From: an uncultured Christensenellaceae bacterium
GTDB taxonomy: Bacteria > Bacillota > Clostridia > Christensenellales > Pumilibacteraceae
DNA length: 14,464 nucleotides
Assembly: GCA_910588155.1 (NCBI GenBank)
Contig: CAJUPB010000024.1
Span: forward strand, 1 to 14,464
Direction: 5' to 3'
The notes under the pieces are model-generated. The model saw only the letters and a program-made list of their open reading frames with translations. It was not told where the DNA came from and made no database searches. Within the stretch, counting starts at the first letter, position 1; every line of letters starts with the position of its first letter. The position numbers and the translations under genes are program-made. This document shows, piece by piece, positions 1-7,077 of the stretch.

Positions 1-98
1 GGTAAAGTTTTATATTAAAATGGAACGGCAAAGGGAGCGAATTGTATTCCGTGTCGTTCTAATATACGGGCGGCGGCTTTACGCAAAGGAGTACAATT
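1..98. other. Leader region before first gene
   Basis: No gene is visible here. Bases 13-18 (TATTAA) or 11-16 (TATATT) could be a -10 box whose -35 lies outside the linear window; if the window ends are joined, TTGACT at 14454-14459 sits exactly 17 bp upstream of 13-18. Bases around 24-31 (GAACGGCA) can pair with TGTCGTTC at about 52-59 with one G-U pair, so the leader may fold. The Shine-Dalgarno AAGGAG of the first gene closes the region. Confidence 0.45.
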
Positions 99-317
99 AT
101 GACAATGGAACAAGGGCTTAAAAATATCGAGAAGATATTAAGACATTACGACAGCGCAGACGGTAAACTCTTCGAAGATTCTGTTTCGGAACTTTGTGGG
201 AAAGGAATCGGAAAAGGTTGTTTTCAAGATTATACCGTATTGACGGATATAATCGGCATACTGTCGATTTGCGAAAACATTATCAAAAGCGAAAACGGCA
301 ACGAGGTGGTGAAATGA
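99..317 (+). CDS. Small hypothetical protein, first gene of the early cluster
   Basis: This is a 72-residue, mostly helical, acidic protein that I do not recognise. The ATG at 99 follows a clear AAGGAG about 7 bases upstream, which fixes the start. It has no signal peptide, TM segment or known motif; cysteines occur at three scattered positions and are not spaced as a zinc site. Its stop overlaps the start of the next gene (ATGA at 314-317), so the two are translationally coupled. It opens a run of seven + strand genes that reaches 2300. Such small early-region proteins are common in phages and integrative elements, but nothing in the sequence gives a role. Confidence 0.75.
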   Translation: MTMEQGLKNIEKILRHYDSADGKLFEDSVSELCGKGIGKGCFQDYTVLTDIIGILSICENIIKSENGNEVVK

Positions 318-475
318 ACGAGTATATATTCAGAATTTCGACGGTCGTGGGCGGCACGGCGTATCATATAATTGACGCAGATAATGTCAGACAAGCACGG
401 AAAAAATTTGCCGAAAAGACAAAGAATTGGTTTAAGGGTTGGTGTCTGCTCGGCGTTTATCGCTTAATACATTGA
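314..475 (+). CDS. Small hypothetical protein (53 aa)
   Basis: The protein has 53 residues starting MNEYIFRIST. The ATG at 314 is preferred over upstream in-frame starts because it overlaps the previous stop as ATGA and is preceded by CGAGGT at 302-307. The N-terminal half looks like beta strands (YIFRIS, AYHII), followed by a basic helix (NVRQARKKFAEKTKNWF) and a hydrophobic C-terminus. No family is recognised. The CGAGGT ribosome binding site is one of five in the window that match the anti-SD segment of the minus-strand RNA predicted near 7100. Confidence 0.65.
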   Translation: MNEYIFRISTVVGGTAYHIIDADNVRQARKKFAEKTKNWFKGWCLLGVYRLIH

Positions 476-486
476 GGATAACGGCT

Positions 487-699
487 ATGAAAATTCGGGT
501 AATGGGTACGAAAGCCGAGTGCGAGCAGGCTCAACGATTTTATGAGACATTCGGCAAAGGCGAAAATGTGAACTATTGTTCGGTATCGGGGTTATATCCC
601 AATCGCGGTAGCGTCAATCAATATCGCGTATATGTCGAAATTGTATGTAAAGACGAAACAAATATTTACGGGGACTTGCTTCCCGTAACAAGAGGATAA
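487..699 (+). CDS. DUF3970-like small protein
   Basis: The protein has 70 residues. The start at ATG 487 is chosen because GAGG at 474-477 lies 9 bases upstream, overlapping the previous stop; the longer frame from TTG 439 has no ribosome site. The opening KIRVMGTKAECEQAQRFYE, the central SVSGLYPNRGS and the closing YRVYVEIV resemble, from memory, the small phage/mobile-element family DUF3970 (PF13113), whose function is unknown. The predicted fold is beta-alpha-beta-beta. Its neighbours are other tiny early genes, spaced by 6-11 bases. The family call is from pattern memory, not an alignment. Confidence 0.6.
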   Translation: MKIRVMGTKAECEQAQRFYETFGKGENVNYCSVSGLYPNRGSVNQYRVYVEIVCKDETNIYGDLLPVTRG

Positions 700-705
700 G
701 CGGAT

Positions 706-870
706 ATGAGACTGTTTAAAAGTATGAATCTGAAAGAAGCGAAAGATATGTATAAAAAACTTTCGCTTGAAAAATCAAGATTGTTAAGTACGGGTAAAGA
801 TACAAGTTTGTGCAAGCTGCTTATTGAGAATATTCTCTTTTTTACCGAAAACTTGACGAAAGATTATTGA
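706..870 (+). CDS. Small helical hypothetical protein (54 aa)
   Basis: A 54-residue frame runs from ATG 706 to TGA 870, with AGAGGA at 691-696 as ribosome binding site, 6 bases after the preceding stop and 20 bases before the SprT-like gene. It begins MRLFKSMNLKEAKDMYKKL and is predicted to be almost wholly helical, with heptad-like leucines (LSLEKSRLL, LCKLLIENILFF) suggesting a short coiled coil. The tight spacing on both sides and the good ribosome site support it as real despite its length. No family is recognised. Confidence 0.6.
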   Translation: MRLFKSMNLKEAKDMYKKLSLEKSRLLSTGKDTSLCKLLIENILFFTENLTKDY

Positions 871-890
871 ACATACGAGGTGATTGACGA

Positions 891-1511
891 ATGGAAAACG
901 GTACGGAAAGGTATATCGAAACAGTCAAGTATTTGGAAAAACTATACGATTACATAAACGGCAGACTGTTCGGCGGCGAGCTTGAAAAGCCGGTAATAAC
1001 AGTGCAGCGCGACGAGCGGAATAAGGCTTTCGGCTGGTATTCCACCGAAAAGGTATGGAAAGAGCGTGGCGAAAACGAGGGAGCGCACGAACTGAATATT
1101 ACGGCACAATATCTCAATCGTTCCGTATCTGAAATCGCAGAAACGCTCATTCACGAAATGTGTCACAATTATGCTCGTCAAAATCACATTCAAGATTGCT
1201 CGCGCGGCGGAACGTATCATAACAAACTCTTTCTGCGCATTGCCGAAATGCACGGCTTGAAAGTTCAATGTCTGCCGAAGATAGGATATTCGCATACGGA
1301 ACTCACGGAAGGAACAGCGGCGCTTATTGCGGAGTTTGTCAAAGACAACCCCGAAAGCATTATTTACCGCTCTCCCGTGTTTAAGGGTCAAACGGTGCGC
1401 ACGTCGAGTACACGCAAATATAAATGCCCTATCTGCGGTCAATCGGTAAGAGCCACGAAAGAAGTTCGTATTCTCTGTCTTGACTGCAACGAACCTATGA
1501 CGGAGGAATGA
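891..1511 (+). CDS. SprT-like zinc metalloprotease
   Basis: The protein has 206 residues. Residues 88-92 are HEMCH, the HExxH zinc/catalytic motif, and H110 in the GGxYHNxxF context fits the third zinc ligand of SprT-like (Spartan-type) domains. The upstream segment LFGGELEKPVITVQR followed by FGWYS is also typical of SprT. The C-terminus has a zinc ribbon, C179/C182 (KCPICG) and C196/C199 (CLDCN). CGAGGT at 876-881 supports the ATG at 891. Eukaryotic Spartan/SPRTN cleaves proteins crosslinked to DNA; bacterial and phage-borne members are poorly characterised. It lies inside the early gene cluster, so a DNA-linked role in replication is plausible but inferred. Family call is strong; substrate unknown. 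Confidence 0.88.
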   Translation: MENGTERYIETVKYLEKLYDYINGRLFGGELEKPVITVQRDERNKAFGWYSTEKVWKERGENEGAHELNITAQYLNRSVSEIAETLIHEMCHNYARQNHIQDCSRGGTYHNKLFLRIAEMHGLKVQCLPKIGYSHTELTEGTAALIAEFVKDNPESIIYRSPVFKGQTVRTSSTRKYKCPICGQSVRATKEVRILCLDCNEPMTEE

Positions 1512-1515
1512 TTAT

Positions 1516-1698
1516 ATGAGTTTATCCACGCTTGAAATATATTACGCCGCGCTTCGAGATTTAAAGCGGCAGCGCGAAGAAACGGAGTCCACTATGAAAA
1601 AAGGCGATGTAATCGCTTTGAAACGTTTGCAAATGCTGACGGAAGATATCGACGATTTGTGCGAAAGCATTTCGTGCATTGAAACTTGGTCGCATTGA
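1516..1698 (+). CDS. Small helical, coiled-coil-like protein (60 aa)
   Basis: The 60-residue protein starts at ATG 1516, 4 bases after the SprT-like stop, with GGAGGA at 1502-1507 as a strong ribosome site. The sequence is charged and helical (YYAALRDLKRQREETEST, then LKRLQMLTEDIDDLCESI), with hydrophobic spacing suitable for a two-helix hairpin or coiled coil. It is probably co-transcribed with the protease. No family is recognised. Confidence 0.65.
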   Translation: MSLSTLEIYYAALRDLKRQREETESTMKKGDVIALKRLQMLTEDIDDLCESISCIETWSH

Positions 1699-1853
1699 AA
1701 AGCATTAACGGAAAGCAGGGTTTTCTCTCTTCTTCCCTGCCCCGTTTAGGGGAACGTCGGAAGCGATGAAAAGCGGGTGCAAACCCCGCCGTTCCCGCCA
1801 GCCCGCAAGGGTAAATATTTTATAGCGGCAGCCACCGCAAAGGAGTAAATCAA
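1699..1853 (+). promoter_or_regulatory. Structured 5' leader of the 148-aa gene
   Basis: This 155-base gap holds a run of stems: GCAGGG 1715-1720 with CCCTGC 1735-1740; GGGAACG 1750-1756 with CGTTCCC 1790-1796, enclosing GCGGG 1773-1777 with CCCGC 1785-1789; CCC GCAA GGG near 1802-1811; and GCGG 1825-1828 with CCGC 1835-1838 just before the AAAGGAG ribosome site. The density of stems suggests a regulatory RNA leader or a DNA structure. The order GGGAA, GGTGCAA, CCCGCCA recalls part of the cobalamin riboswitch core, but the rest of that consensus is not evident. Confidence 0.4.
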
Positions 1854-2300
1854 ATGGCAAATGAAAAGAATGTACAAGCAGCAGAAACGGCAACGGTCAA
1901 GACGGCAGCGGAAATTCTCTCGGAAACTCCCCGTCTTTTTGTGAAACGTGTCCCGAGTGTGGACAAGCACGGCAGACTGTACAAGACGCGCGACGGAAGG
2001 CAGTGTTACGGCTATATGCTTCCCGTCAAAGTCGGCGAAAGGGAAACGAAAGTCGACTTCGCACCGTCGGATAAAGGCGGTTACGAGGTAATAGACTACC
2101 TTTTTGATATGTGCGACGAAGTAGAAGTCATACTCGGCGAAGCGGAAAGAGCGGACAGCAACGGCAAGGTTACGACTTACGATACATATATGTTCCGCGG
2201 TGTAACGAGCGACGGCAAGACGGTCGAGTTCGACGTAAAGCCTGCGCGCAAAAGCGATGCGGGACTGCTTAAAATGGCAATAACGTTAGGGGGTGTGTAA
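1854..2300 (+). CDS. Hypothetical protein; candidate ssDNA-binding protein
   Basis: The protein has 148 residues and starts at ATG 1854 behind AAAGGAG. Residues 1-25 are polar and alanine-rich and look disordered; the rest (about 27-148) alternates beta strands (LFVKRVPSVD, CYGYMLPVKV, TKVDFAPSD, VEVILGEAE, DTYMFRGVTSDGKTVEFDVKP), consistent with a compact beta domain such as an OB fold. No family is recognised with certainty. It is a soluble protein between the early cluster and the structural module, with its own structured leader, which in a filamentous phage would suit the abundant ssDNA-binding protein (pV equivalent). That role is inferred from position, size and predicted fold only. 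Confidence 0.75.
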   Translation: MANEKNVQAAETATVKTAAEILSETPRLFVKRVPSVDKHGRLYKTRDGRQCYGYMLPVKVGERETKVDFAPSDKGGYEVIDYLFDMCDEVEVILGEAERADSNGKVTTYDTYMFRGVTSDGKTVEFDVKPARKSDAGLLKMAITLGGV

Positions 2301-2356
2301 TAGACAGGTTTTGACGCTAATCTTTCAAACAACTGCCGTCACCCATCTCCTCTCAT
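2301..2356. other. Spacer between 148-aa gene and structured element
   Basis: I see no gene, terminator with T-tract or strong repeat in these 56 bases. They separate the early genes from structured element copy 1. Confidence 0.5.
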
Positions 2357-2596
2357 AATCCTTTTTAGATTGCAGAGGCAAAGACGGAAAACGGCAAGTG
2401 ACAAAGCAAGTGAACGGTTTTCCGTTGCAAAATAACGCCGGCAAAAGCGACTTGGAAAGGTTCACAATCCTTTTTGAGTCGCTTTCGGCGATTTAGCGAA
2501 AGCAACGAAAAATGCAAGCGGTCAAGTGTTCCGTGGAATAAATAGCGAAGCGGTTTATGCCGCGAAAGACACTTTACGGCTTGCAAGCAAACGACT
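2357..2596 (+). repeat. Structured noncoding element, copy 1
   Basis: This ~240-base element is diverged but clearly homologous to 12921-13156. Shared blocks are AGATTGCA-GAGGCAAAGA, GTGACAAAGCAAGTGAACG, a 37-base identical block (2532-2568) containing TAGCGA at 2543-2548, and CTTGCAAG-AAACGAC. Stems: GCAAGCGGTCAAGTG (2514-2528) with CACTTTACGGCTTGC (2570-2584), two mismatches; AAAGCGACT (2444-2452) with AGTCGCTTT (2477-2485); CGTTGC (2423-2428) with GCAACG (2502-2507); and an alternative ACGGAAAAC (2384-2392) with GTTTTCCGT (2417-2425). It lies ahead of the structural genes. It could be a replication origin or packaging structure in ssDNA, or a noncoding RNA; the sequence alone does not decide. 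Confidence 0.75.
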
Positions 2597-2609
2597 GTAA
2601 ATGTAGAAA
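2581..2609 (+). promoter_or_regulatory. Possible weak promoter for the structural module
   Basis: TTGCAA (2581-2586), a 17-base spacer and TAGAAA (2604-2609) stand in the same place as a better promoter in copy 2 of the structured element (TTGCAA, 17, TATACT). The -10 is poor here, but the first structural gene starts 26 bases downstream and no other promoter is visible. Confidence 0.35.
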
Positions 2610-2634
2610 AATTTAAATTTAAGCGAGGTGTGAA

Positions 2635-2853
2635 ATGAACGAATATTTGGAGGTAAGATTAAAGGACACAAATGAGCGCATTCTTATTCCGCTGTATTGT
2701 ATTCACTGTTTAAAAGAAGAAAACGACGGCGTATTTGTTGAAACAGGTTGTACTCGTAAGGGCGAGCCTTTGGGTATTTATGCTGCAAACAGTTACGACG
2801 AAGTTAAAAACGAATTGGGAAAAAGCGAGGTGTTAAATGAAAAACGAACTTAA
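2635..2853 (+). CDS. Small beta-rich hypothetical protein (72 aa)
   Basis: The 72-residue protein begins MNEYLEVRLKDTNERILIPL. GCGAGGT at 2623-2629 is the ribosome site. The pattern of strands (LEVRLKD, RILIPLYCIHCLKE, GVFVETG) followed by a helix (SYDEVKNEL) suggests a small beta-barrel-like or FlbD-like fold, but no family is secure. It has no TM segment. Its end overlaps the start of the InlB-repeat membrane protein by 17 bases, so the two are translationally coupled, and it may be an accessory or chaperone for that module. Confidence 0.7.
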   Translation: MNEYLEVRLKDTNERILIPLYCIHCLKEENDGVFVETGCTRKGEPLGIYAANSYDEVKNELGKSEVLNEKRT

Positions 2854-4120
2854 AAGACATAAAAGAAGCGATGGCATAAAATGGCTACTTGTGACCGTTG
2901 CGGTTATATTGCTTGCTGTTGCGGTCACGGCGGCTATAACGAGCGGCTTTAAGAATTGGAATCCTTACGGTTGGTTAGATACACCGCAAGAAGAAGAAAC
3001 GGAAAGGGGTATACAAAGTAAGATTTTAAAAGCGTCTTCGGTAAATTCATCGTTTATCGATATTGTTCCGTACTCGACGTATGTGGAATCGTATGCTGCA
3101 ATGGGACAAGGTAAAATCGTTTTTCACTCATCTTTTGATTTTAACTGTAAAAATCTTTTAACGAATGAAAATAATACTTTTAATTTTTCTTGCGGTAGTT
3201 ATACTATGCCGGGTTTTCAAAAACCCACAGGCGGTTTTTATCCTCCTCAATTATATTTTTATATTTGTTTTACGAGTGTTCCGGATATTATTTTTGCGGA
3301 ATTGAATATCTATTTTGGCGATAAATCGCTTTCCGTAGATACTCACGGTGGCGCACGATATGAAAAAAGTTTAAGTAATACAACTGCCGATGAAGTAATT
3401 GCGGACGTGTTGGATAATCTTCGTATCGAGTATAAAGAAAAAGTGCTTGAATTGCCAGAAGAGCCTACAAAAGAGGGATATACTTTTGTAGGGTGGTATT
3501 TGGACGAAGATTTGACGATACCGTATAACGGCGAGCCCATAACGGCGGATATGAATTTTTACGCAAAATTCGAAATAAATACATTTACCGTTTCTTTCGA
3601 TTGTAACGGCGGATATGGTTTGGATACGGAGCAAATGACAGTCGAATGGAATACTGCCGTCAATTGTCCTATACCCTATCGCACGGGTTATAATTTTCTC
3701 GGCTGGTATATGAGTGATGAAACAAAGTATGAAAATCAAGCCGTTAAGAATGACTTTGTTCTCACGGCAAAATGGGAAATAAAGTTGTTTACCGTTACTT
3801 TCAAAGTGGACGGCGAAGTGTATGACACTTTAATCGTCGAATACGGTACCGTGCTTGTAGACGTAGTGCAGCAGGCAAATACGCAAAATCTGCAAGTAAC
3901 GTCAGTGCGCTCGGTAAGCGGTACGGAAATAGCGGATTTTACGCAAACGCAAGTAACGGAAGATTATGAAGTGAACGTGCAGGAAATGACGGGGACGGAT
4001 AAAGTAGTCAATACTGTGAAAACGCATTGGCTTTCTATCTTGCTGTCCGCAGGTTTACTTATTGCCATTGCTGCCGTTGTTTGCGCACTTATCCCGAAAA
4101 AGAAACTGCATAGACGCTGA
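2837..4120 (+). CDS. Membrane-anchored InlB-repeat protein; candidate adsorption protein
   Basis: The protein has 427 residues. A positively charged N-terminus precedes a TM segment (about 15-37), followed by an extracellular domain, then InlB B-repeats (Listeria-Bacteroides repeat, PF09479): a partial one at about 200-246 (GYTFVGWYLDED, NFYAKFE), a full one at about 248-314 (FTVSFDCNGGYG, GYNFLGWY, LTAKWE) and a degenerate third from 316. A second TM segment (about 398-419) ends in a basic KKKLHRR tail, giving a surface loop with both ends inside. InlB B-repeats occur in surface adhesins of Gram-positive bacteria. Next to two other anchored ectodomain proteins, this suits a virion attachment or minor coat role, or a host-surface adhesin. 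Confidence 0.85.
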   Translation: MKNELKRHKRSDGIKWLLVTVAVILLAVAVTAAITSGFKNWNPYGWLDTPQEEETERGIQSKILKASSVNSSFIDIVPYSTYVESYAAMGQGKIVFHSSFDFNCKNLLTNENNTFNFSCGSYTMPGFQKPTGGFYPPQLYFYICFTSVPDIIFAELNIYFGDKSLSVDTHGGARYEKSLSNTTADEVIADVLDNLRIEYKEKVLELPEEPTKEGYTFVGWYLDEDLTIPYNGEPITADMNFYAKFEINTFTVSFDCNGGYGLDTEQMTVEWNTAVNCPIPYRTGYNFLGWYMSDETKYENQAVKNDFVLTAKWEIKLFTVTFKVDGEVYDTLIVEYGTVLVDVVQQANTQNLQVTSVRSVSGTEIADFTQTQVTEDYEVNVQEMTGTDKVVNTVKTHWLSILLSAGLLIAIAAVVCALIPKKKLHRR

Positions 4121-4131
4121 CGAGGTGTGTT

Positions 4132-4683
4132 ATGAAAAGGACAGGCAATGCTGTATCTGTAATATTGTATACAATTATATTTGCCGTAGTAATCGGCGCG
4201 GTTACACTTATAATTGCGTTCGTCAATAACGGTGCAAAGAATTTCTATGTGCAGTACGGCGACGAAAAAATATCCTATAAAACTGAAAATATCGAATTGC
4301 CGAAAGATGCTTATTCCCTATTTTATTGCAAAAACGTTTTCGGGCTTACGGATAAGACAGAAAAGGCAAAGAATTTCACCGTGCAAATAGTATTCAATGA
4401 AAACAATATGAAAGACTGCGATATGACCGAATTTGCCGTCGACGGCAAAGCGTTGGAGTTTTATAGGATAGACTTTACAGACTATTTTGATATAAAACTT
4501 TACGACGGATATTTTACAGTGTATCTTCCTTTTGCTCTTACGCTCGGCGAACTGCTTTCCGTCGTTTATCCAAACAGCACCGTAACGGGCTTTATGGATA
4601 TAGATTTGTACGAAAAGGACAGACTGTCAATCGTCGTATACAGCGAAGAGGAACAATCGACGGTTACGATTAACTTTCATTGA
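4132..4683 (+). CDS. Single-pass membrane protein with extracellular domain
   Basis: The 183-residue protein starts at ATG 4132 behind CGAGGT (4121-4126). Residues about 8-31 (VSVILYTIIFAVVIGAVTLIIAF) form an uncleaved signal anchor after a KR-containing N-terminus. The remainder is an acidic, beta-rich ectodomain with aromatic strands (FYRIDFTDYFDIKLYDGYFTV). No family is recognised. It lies 11 bases after the InlB-repeat gene and its TGA is 11 bases before the ATG of the 662-residue gene, so the three are one transcription unit. Probably part of the same surface or virion complex. Confidence 0.75.
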   Translation: MKRTGNAVSVILYTIIFAVVIGAVTLIIAFVNNGAKNFYVQYGDEKISYKTENIELPKDAYSLFYCKNVFGLTDKTEKAKNFTVQIVFNENNMKDCDMTEFAVDGKALEFYRIDFTDYFDIKLYDGYFTVYLPFALTLGELLSVVYPNSTVTGFMDIDLYEKDRLSIVVYSEEEQSTVTINFH

Positions 4684-4694
4684 GGTATGAGAAA

Positions 4695-6683
4695 ATGCAA
4701 AGAGCGATTTACATAAGAAACACCGCGGCGGCTCTTGTCGTTGCACTGTTTACAATAATCTTCTCCTTTGTGGGAAGCAGTACGACGGTTGCGCGTGCCG
4801 CTGCTCCCATATCCTTTGATGATACCGACGTACTCGACGACCTTACAAGCAGCGACGACTTCGATATTACCCGCTATCCTTACGATAGTACGGGCGTTTT
4901 GAAACACCCCGAAATCTTTACCGTTGTAGAGTATTGCTATTCGTTTAAGGTCAATATGCGGGACAACTACGGCTTGTATGTGTATTTTTACAACCCTCAA
5001 AATTTGGATATACAGACCGACGGATATGCGAATAAGATTACGCTCGGCGTGCAATGGGAAGAACGCGAGGACAAAACGGTGGTCGTTACCGATTACGAAA
5101 AATTCGATTTGCGGTTCTGTTCGAAGTCAAAGGGCGATTACACAAATTTGTTTTACAAGTTTAAAGTCGTAGACCGAAAGAGCGATTTTGACGGCAAAAC
5201 GATAGCCGAACGTGTAAACAGTAACGCGCGGCGTTACGATATAGCCGAAGTCGAACTTTTGACGAAAGGCGAAAAAAACTCCACGGCTTACACCATCGGC
5301 GGCTCTTACACGTTCAGCGGTTTTGCTGCGGGCTATGGCGCAGACAGAGAGGCGGAAAGCACGCTCGACTGCACCGCCGCAAAATTGGAAACGGTGGAAC
5401 TGCAAGTCGGCAGCACGGTTTACAGGACTGCTTCGTCGAGTTTGGGCAAAGGTCATCAAACGCAAGTAAGCAGCGTGTATTTCGGCGTTCCGAACGACGT
5501 ATTGCGGGCTTACGGAAAACTTCAAAAAATAAAAGCCGAATGGTACGAGTATTTGACAAGACCGGTTATAGTTACGAGCGATAAAGACGCATACGATTTT
5601 CTTTCGGAAAACTACGTCGGCAAATCCATAGGTGAAACTTACGACGCAAAGCGTAGGTATTCGTTTTATAACGAAGTTCAGACGGTGGTCGGAAACAGTT
5701 ACACGAACCGTTACAGTTATTGTTGGAACGTTAAGCAAGCGCAAGGCGGTCCCACGTTTGACGGAAATACTTACGATTATTATTATAGTCTTTTTATAGA
5801 CAATCTTCCCTATCTGTTTCATTCTCGCGGGACTGCCATTGCGGACTATTCCGTTTCTTCGGAAGAATTGACCGATTACATATACGGTTATGATAAAAGT
5901 CATAATAACGGATATTTGCCGATTAAGGACGGACAGATAAGCGCGGACTTATTCGAAACATACGTCGACAACGGGCGCACTGTCGGATATAACTGTGTGG
6001 ACATAGACGCGAGTGAAACATTCGATTTAATGGCGTATAATTCAAATCACGGGTTTTGGGACAAGGTCTGCGATTACGGGTTTCTTGCGACTCTCTTGGG
6101 TAAAACGCCGTCTGATGATAACGTTCTCGGCATAGAACCGATACACGAAGTTAAGCGAAACGAACTTTACGGCAACGTCGAAACGGTTGCAAGCGAATTA
6201 TTTGTGGATAAAGCCGATGTGGACAAGATTAAGGAACGGTTTAACGAATGCGAACTGAACAATCAGACGCTGTTTTTATTCCGTTTCGCCGATACCGACT
6301 ATTTTTCCACCGACTTAATGACTTGCATCATAAACGATAACGGCGTGGCTACGGGATATGCAGATAAGTCGTATGCGGCAAGAGAAACCGTCTTTCTCGG
6401 CTTCGATATTATTCAATTGACTTTCTGCAAAGACGACGTTTACACCGTTATTCCCGTAGTATCTAATCCGATTGATGTTATAGGCGCGATAACACCGCCT
6501 GTGCGTTTCGAAATAAGCAAGTGGTGGAAAACGCTTTTACTGCTGCTTGCGATAGTTCTCGTTTGCGTTTTGCTGTTTCCTATTATCTCGCCGCTTTTGG
6601 GCTTGCTTGTAAAGGGTGTTGTTTGGCTTATAACCGCGCCGTTTAAGGCAATAGGTAAACTATTCAAAAGGAAAAAGGAGTGA
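4695..6683 (+). CDS. Large secreted, C-terminally anchored protein; candidate pIII-like protein
   Basis: The protein has 662 residues from ATG 4695. That start has GAGG (4682-4685) 9 bases upstream, whereas the frame also opens at a TTG (4680) overlapping the previous stop. An N-terminal signal peptide (about 1-35) ends in an AxA-type site (VARAAAP). A ~570-residue tyrosine- and aspartate-rich ectodomain follows, with no repeat or catalytic motif that I can name. The C-terminus has a TM segment (about 613-632), a second hydrophobic stretch (about 634-648) and a basic tail FKRKKE. Signal peptide, large ectodomain and C-terminal anchor match the architecture of filamentous-phage pIII attachment proteins, but sequence similarity is not claimed. 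Confidence 0.85.
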   Translation: MQRAIYIRNTAAALVVALFTIIFSFVGSSTTVARAAAPISFDDTDVLDDLTSSDDFDITRYPYDSTGVLKHPEIFTVVEYCYSFKVNMRDNYGLYVYFYNPQNLDIQTDGYANKITLGVQWEEREDKTVVVTDYEKFDLRFCSKSKGDYTNLFYKFKVVDRKSDFDGKTIAERVNSNARRYDIAEVELLTKGEKNSTAYTIGGSYTFSGFAAGYGADREAESTLDCTAAKLETVELQVGSTVYRTASSSLGKGHQTQVSSVYFGVPNDVLRAYGKLQKIKAEWYEYLTRPVIVTSDKDAYDFLSENYVGKSIGETYDAKRRYSFYNEVQTVVGNSYTNRYSYCWNVKQAQGGPTFDGNTYDYYYSLFIDNLPYLFHSRGTAIADYSVSSEELTDYIYGYDKSHNNGYLPIKDGQISADLFETYVDNGRTVGYNCVDIDASETFDLMAYNSNHGFWDKVCDYGFLATLLGKTPSDDNVLGIEPIHEVKRNELYGNVETVASELFVDKADVDKIKERFNECELNNQTLFLFRFADTDYFSTDLMTCIINDNGVATGYADKSYAARETVFLGFDIIQLTFCKDDVYTVIPVVSNPIDVIGAITPPVRFEISKWWKTLLLLLAIVLVCVLLFPIISPLLGLLVKGVVWLITAPFKAIGKLFKRKKE

Positions 6684-6687
6684 TTTT

Positions 6688-7077
6688 ATGGCAAGAAGAA
6701 ACGATAAAAAGAATGTAGGCAAAGTGTTTCGCGGTGAAACGAAGTACATAGACCGCGAACCGAAAAAGCAGCGCAATTATGTCGTCGTGGACGAAAACAA
6801 GCGCGGCGTGTCCGTATCCAAACTCAAAAGCATAAAGCAATTCGATGAAAACGGCAAAAATGCGGATAAAGCGTTAGTCGAAATAAATTACGAGCGTTAC
6901 GGACTGCCGAAGCGGACGGGTGTAGACTTTCAACGGTTTGATAAAAACCGTATGTCGGGCAAGCCTTTGCGCGTGGAAGATAAAAAGGTGTTCCCCGAAG
7001 GCAAGGAACGGTTTACGCTCGGCAGTCACGATAAAGCGCGAATTTTAAGGCATACAAACCAAAAGAAAAAGAAGTGA
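6688..7077 (+). CDS. Basic hypothetical protein (129 aa)
   Basis: The 129-residue protein begins MARRNDKKNVGKVFRGE and ends in a lysine run. AAGGAG lies directly before the preceding TGA, 5 bases upstream, so translation is coupled to the 662-residue protein. It is very rich in Lys and Arg, has no TM segment, and contains one mixed strand/helix region (RNYVVVDENKRGVSVSKL, ALVEINYERYG). The charge suggests nucleic-acid binding or contact with the packaged genome. No family is recognised. Its last codons overlap the terminator of the minus-strand RNA. Confidence 0.7.
   Translation: MARRNDKKNVGKVFRGETKYIDREPKKQRNYVVVDENKRGVSVSKLKSIKQFDENGKNADKALVEINYERYGLPKRTGVDFQRFDKNRMSGKPLRVEDKKVFPEGKERFTLGSHDKARILRHTNQKKKK

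Noticed and set aside
942..1442. Long minus-strand ORF opposite the SprT-like gene
   Set aside because: It is an antisense shadow; the + strand frame has the HExxH and zinc-ribbon motifs and a proper ribosome site.
2365..2586. Minus-strand ORF over structured element copy 1
   Set aside because: It lies on inverted repeats; the homologous copy at 12921 does not preserve the frame.
5127..5903. 258-codon minus-strand ORF inside the 662-aa gene
   Set aside because: No ribosome site or recognisable motif, Arg/Val/Ile-rich composition typical of an antisense shadow, and the + strand frame has signal peptide and anchor.
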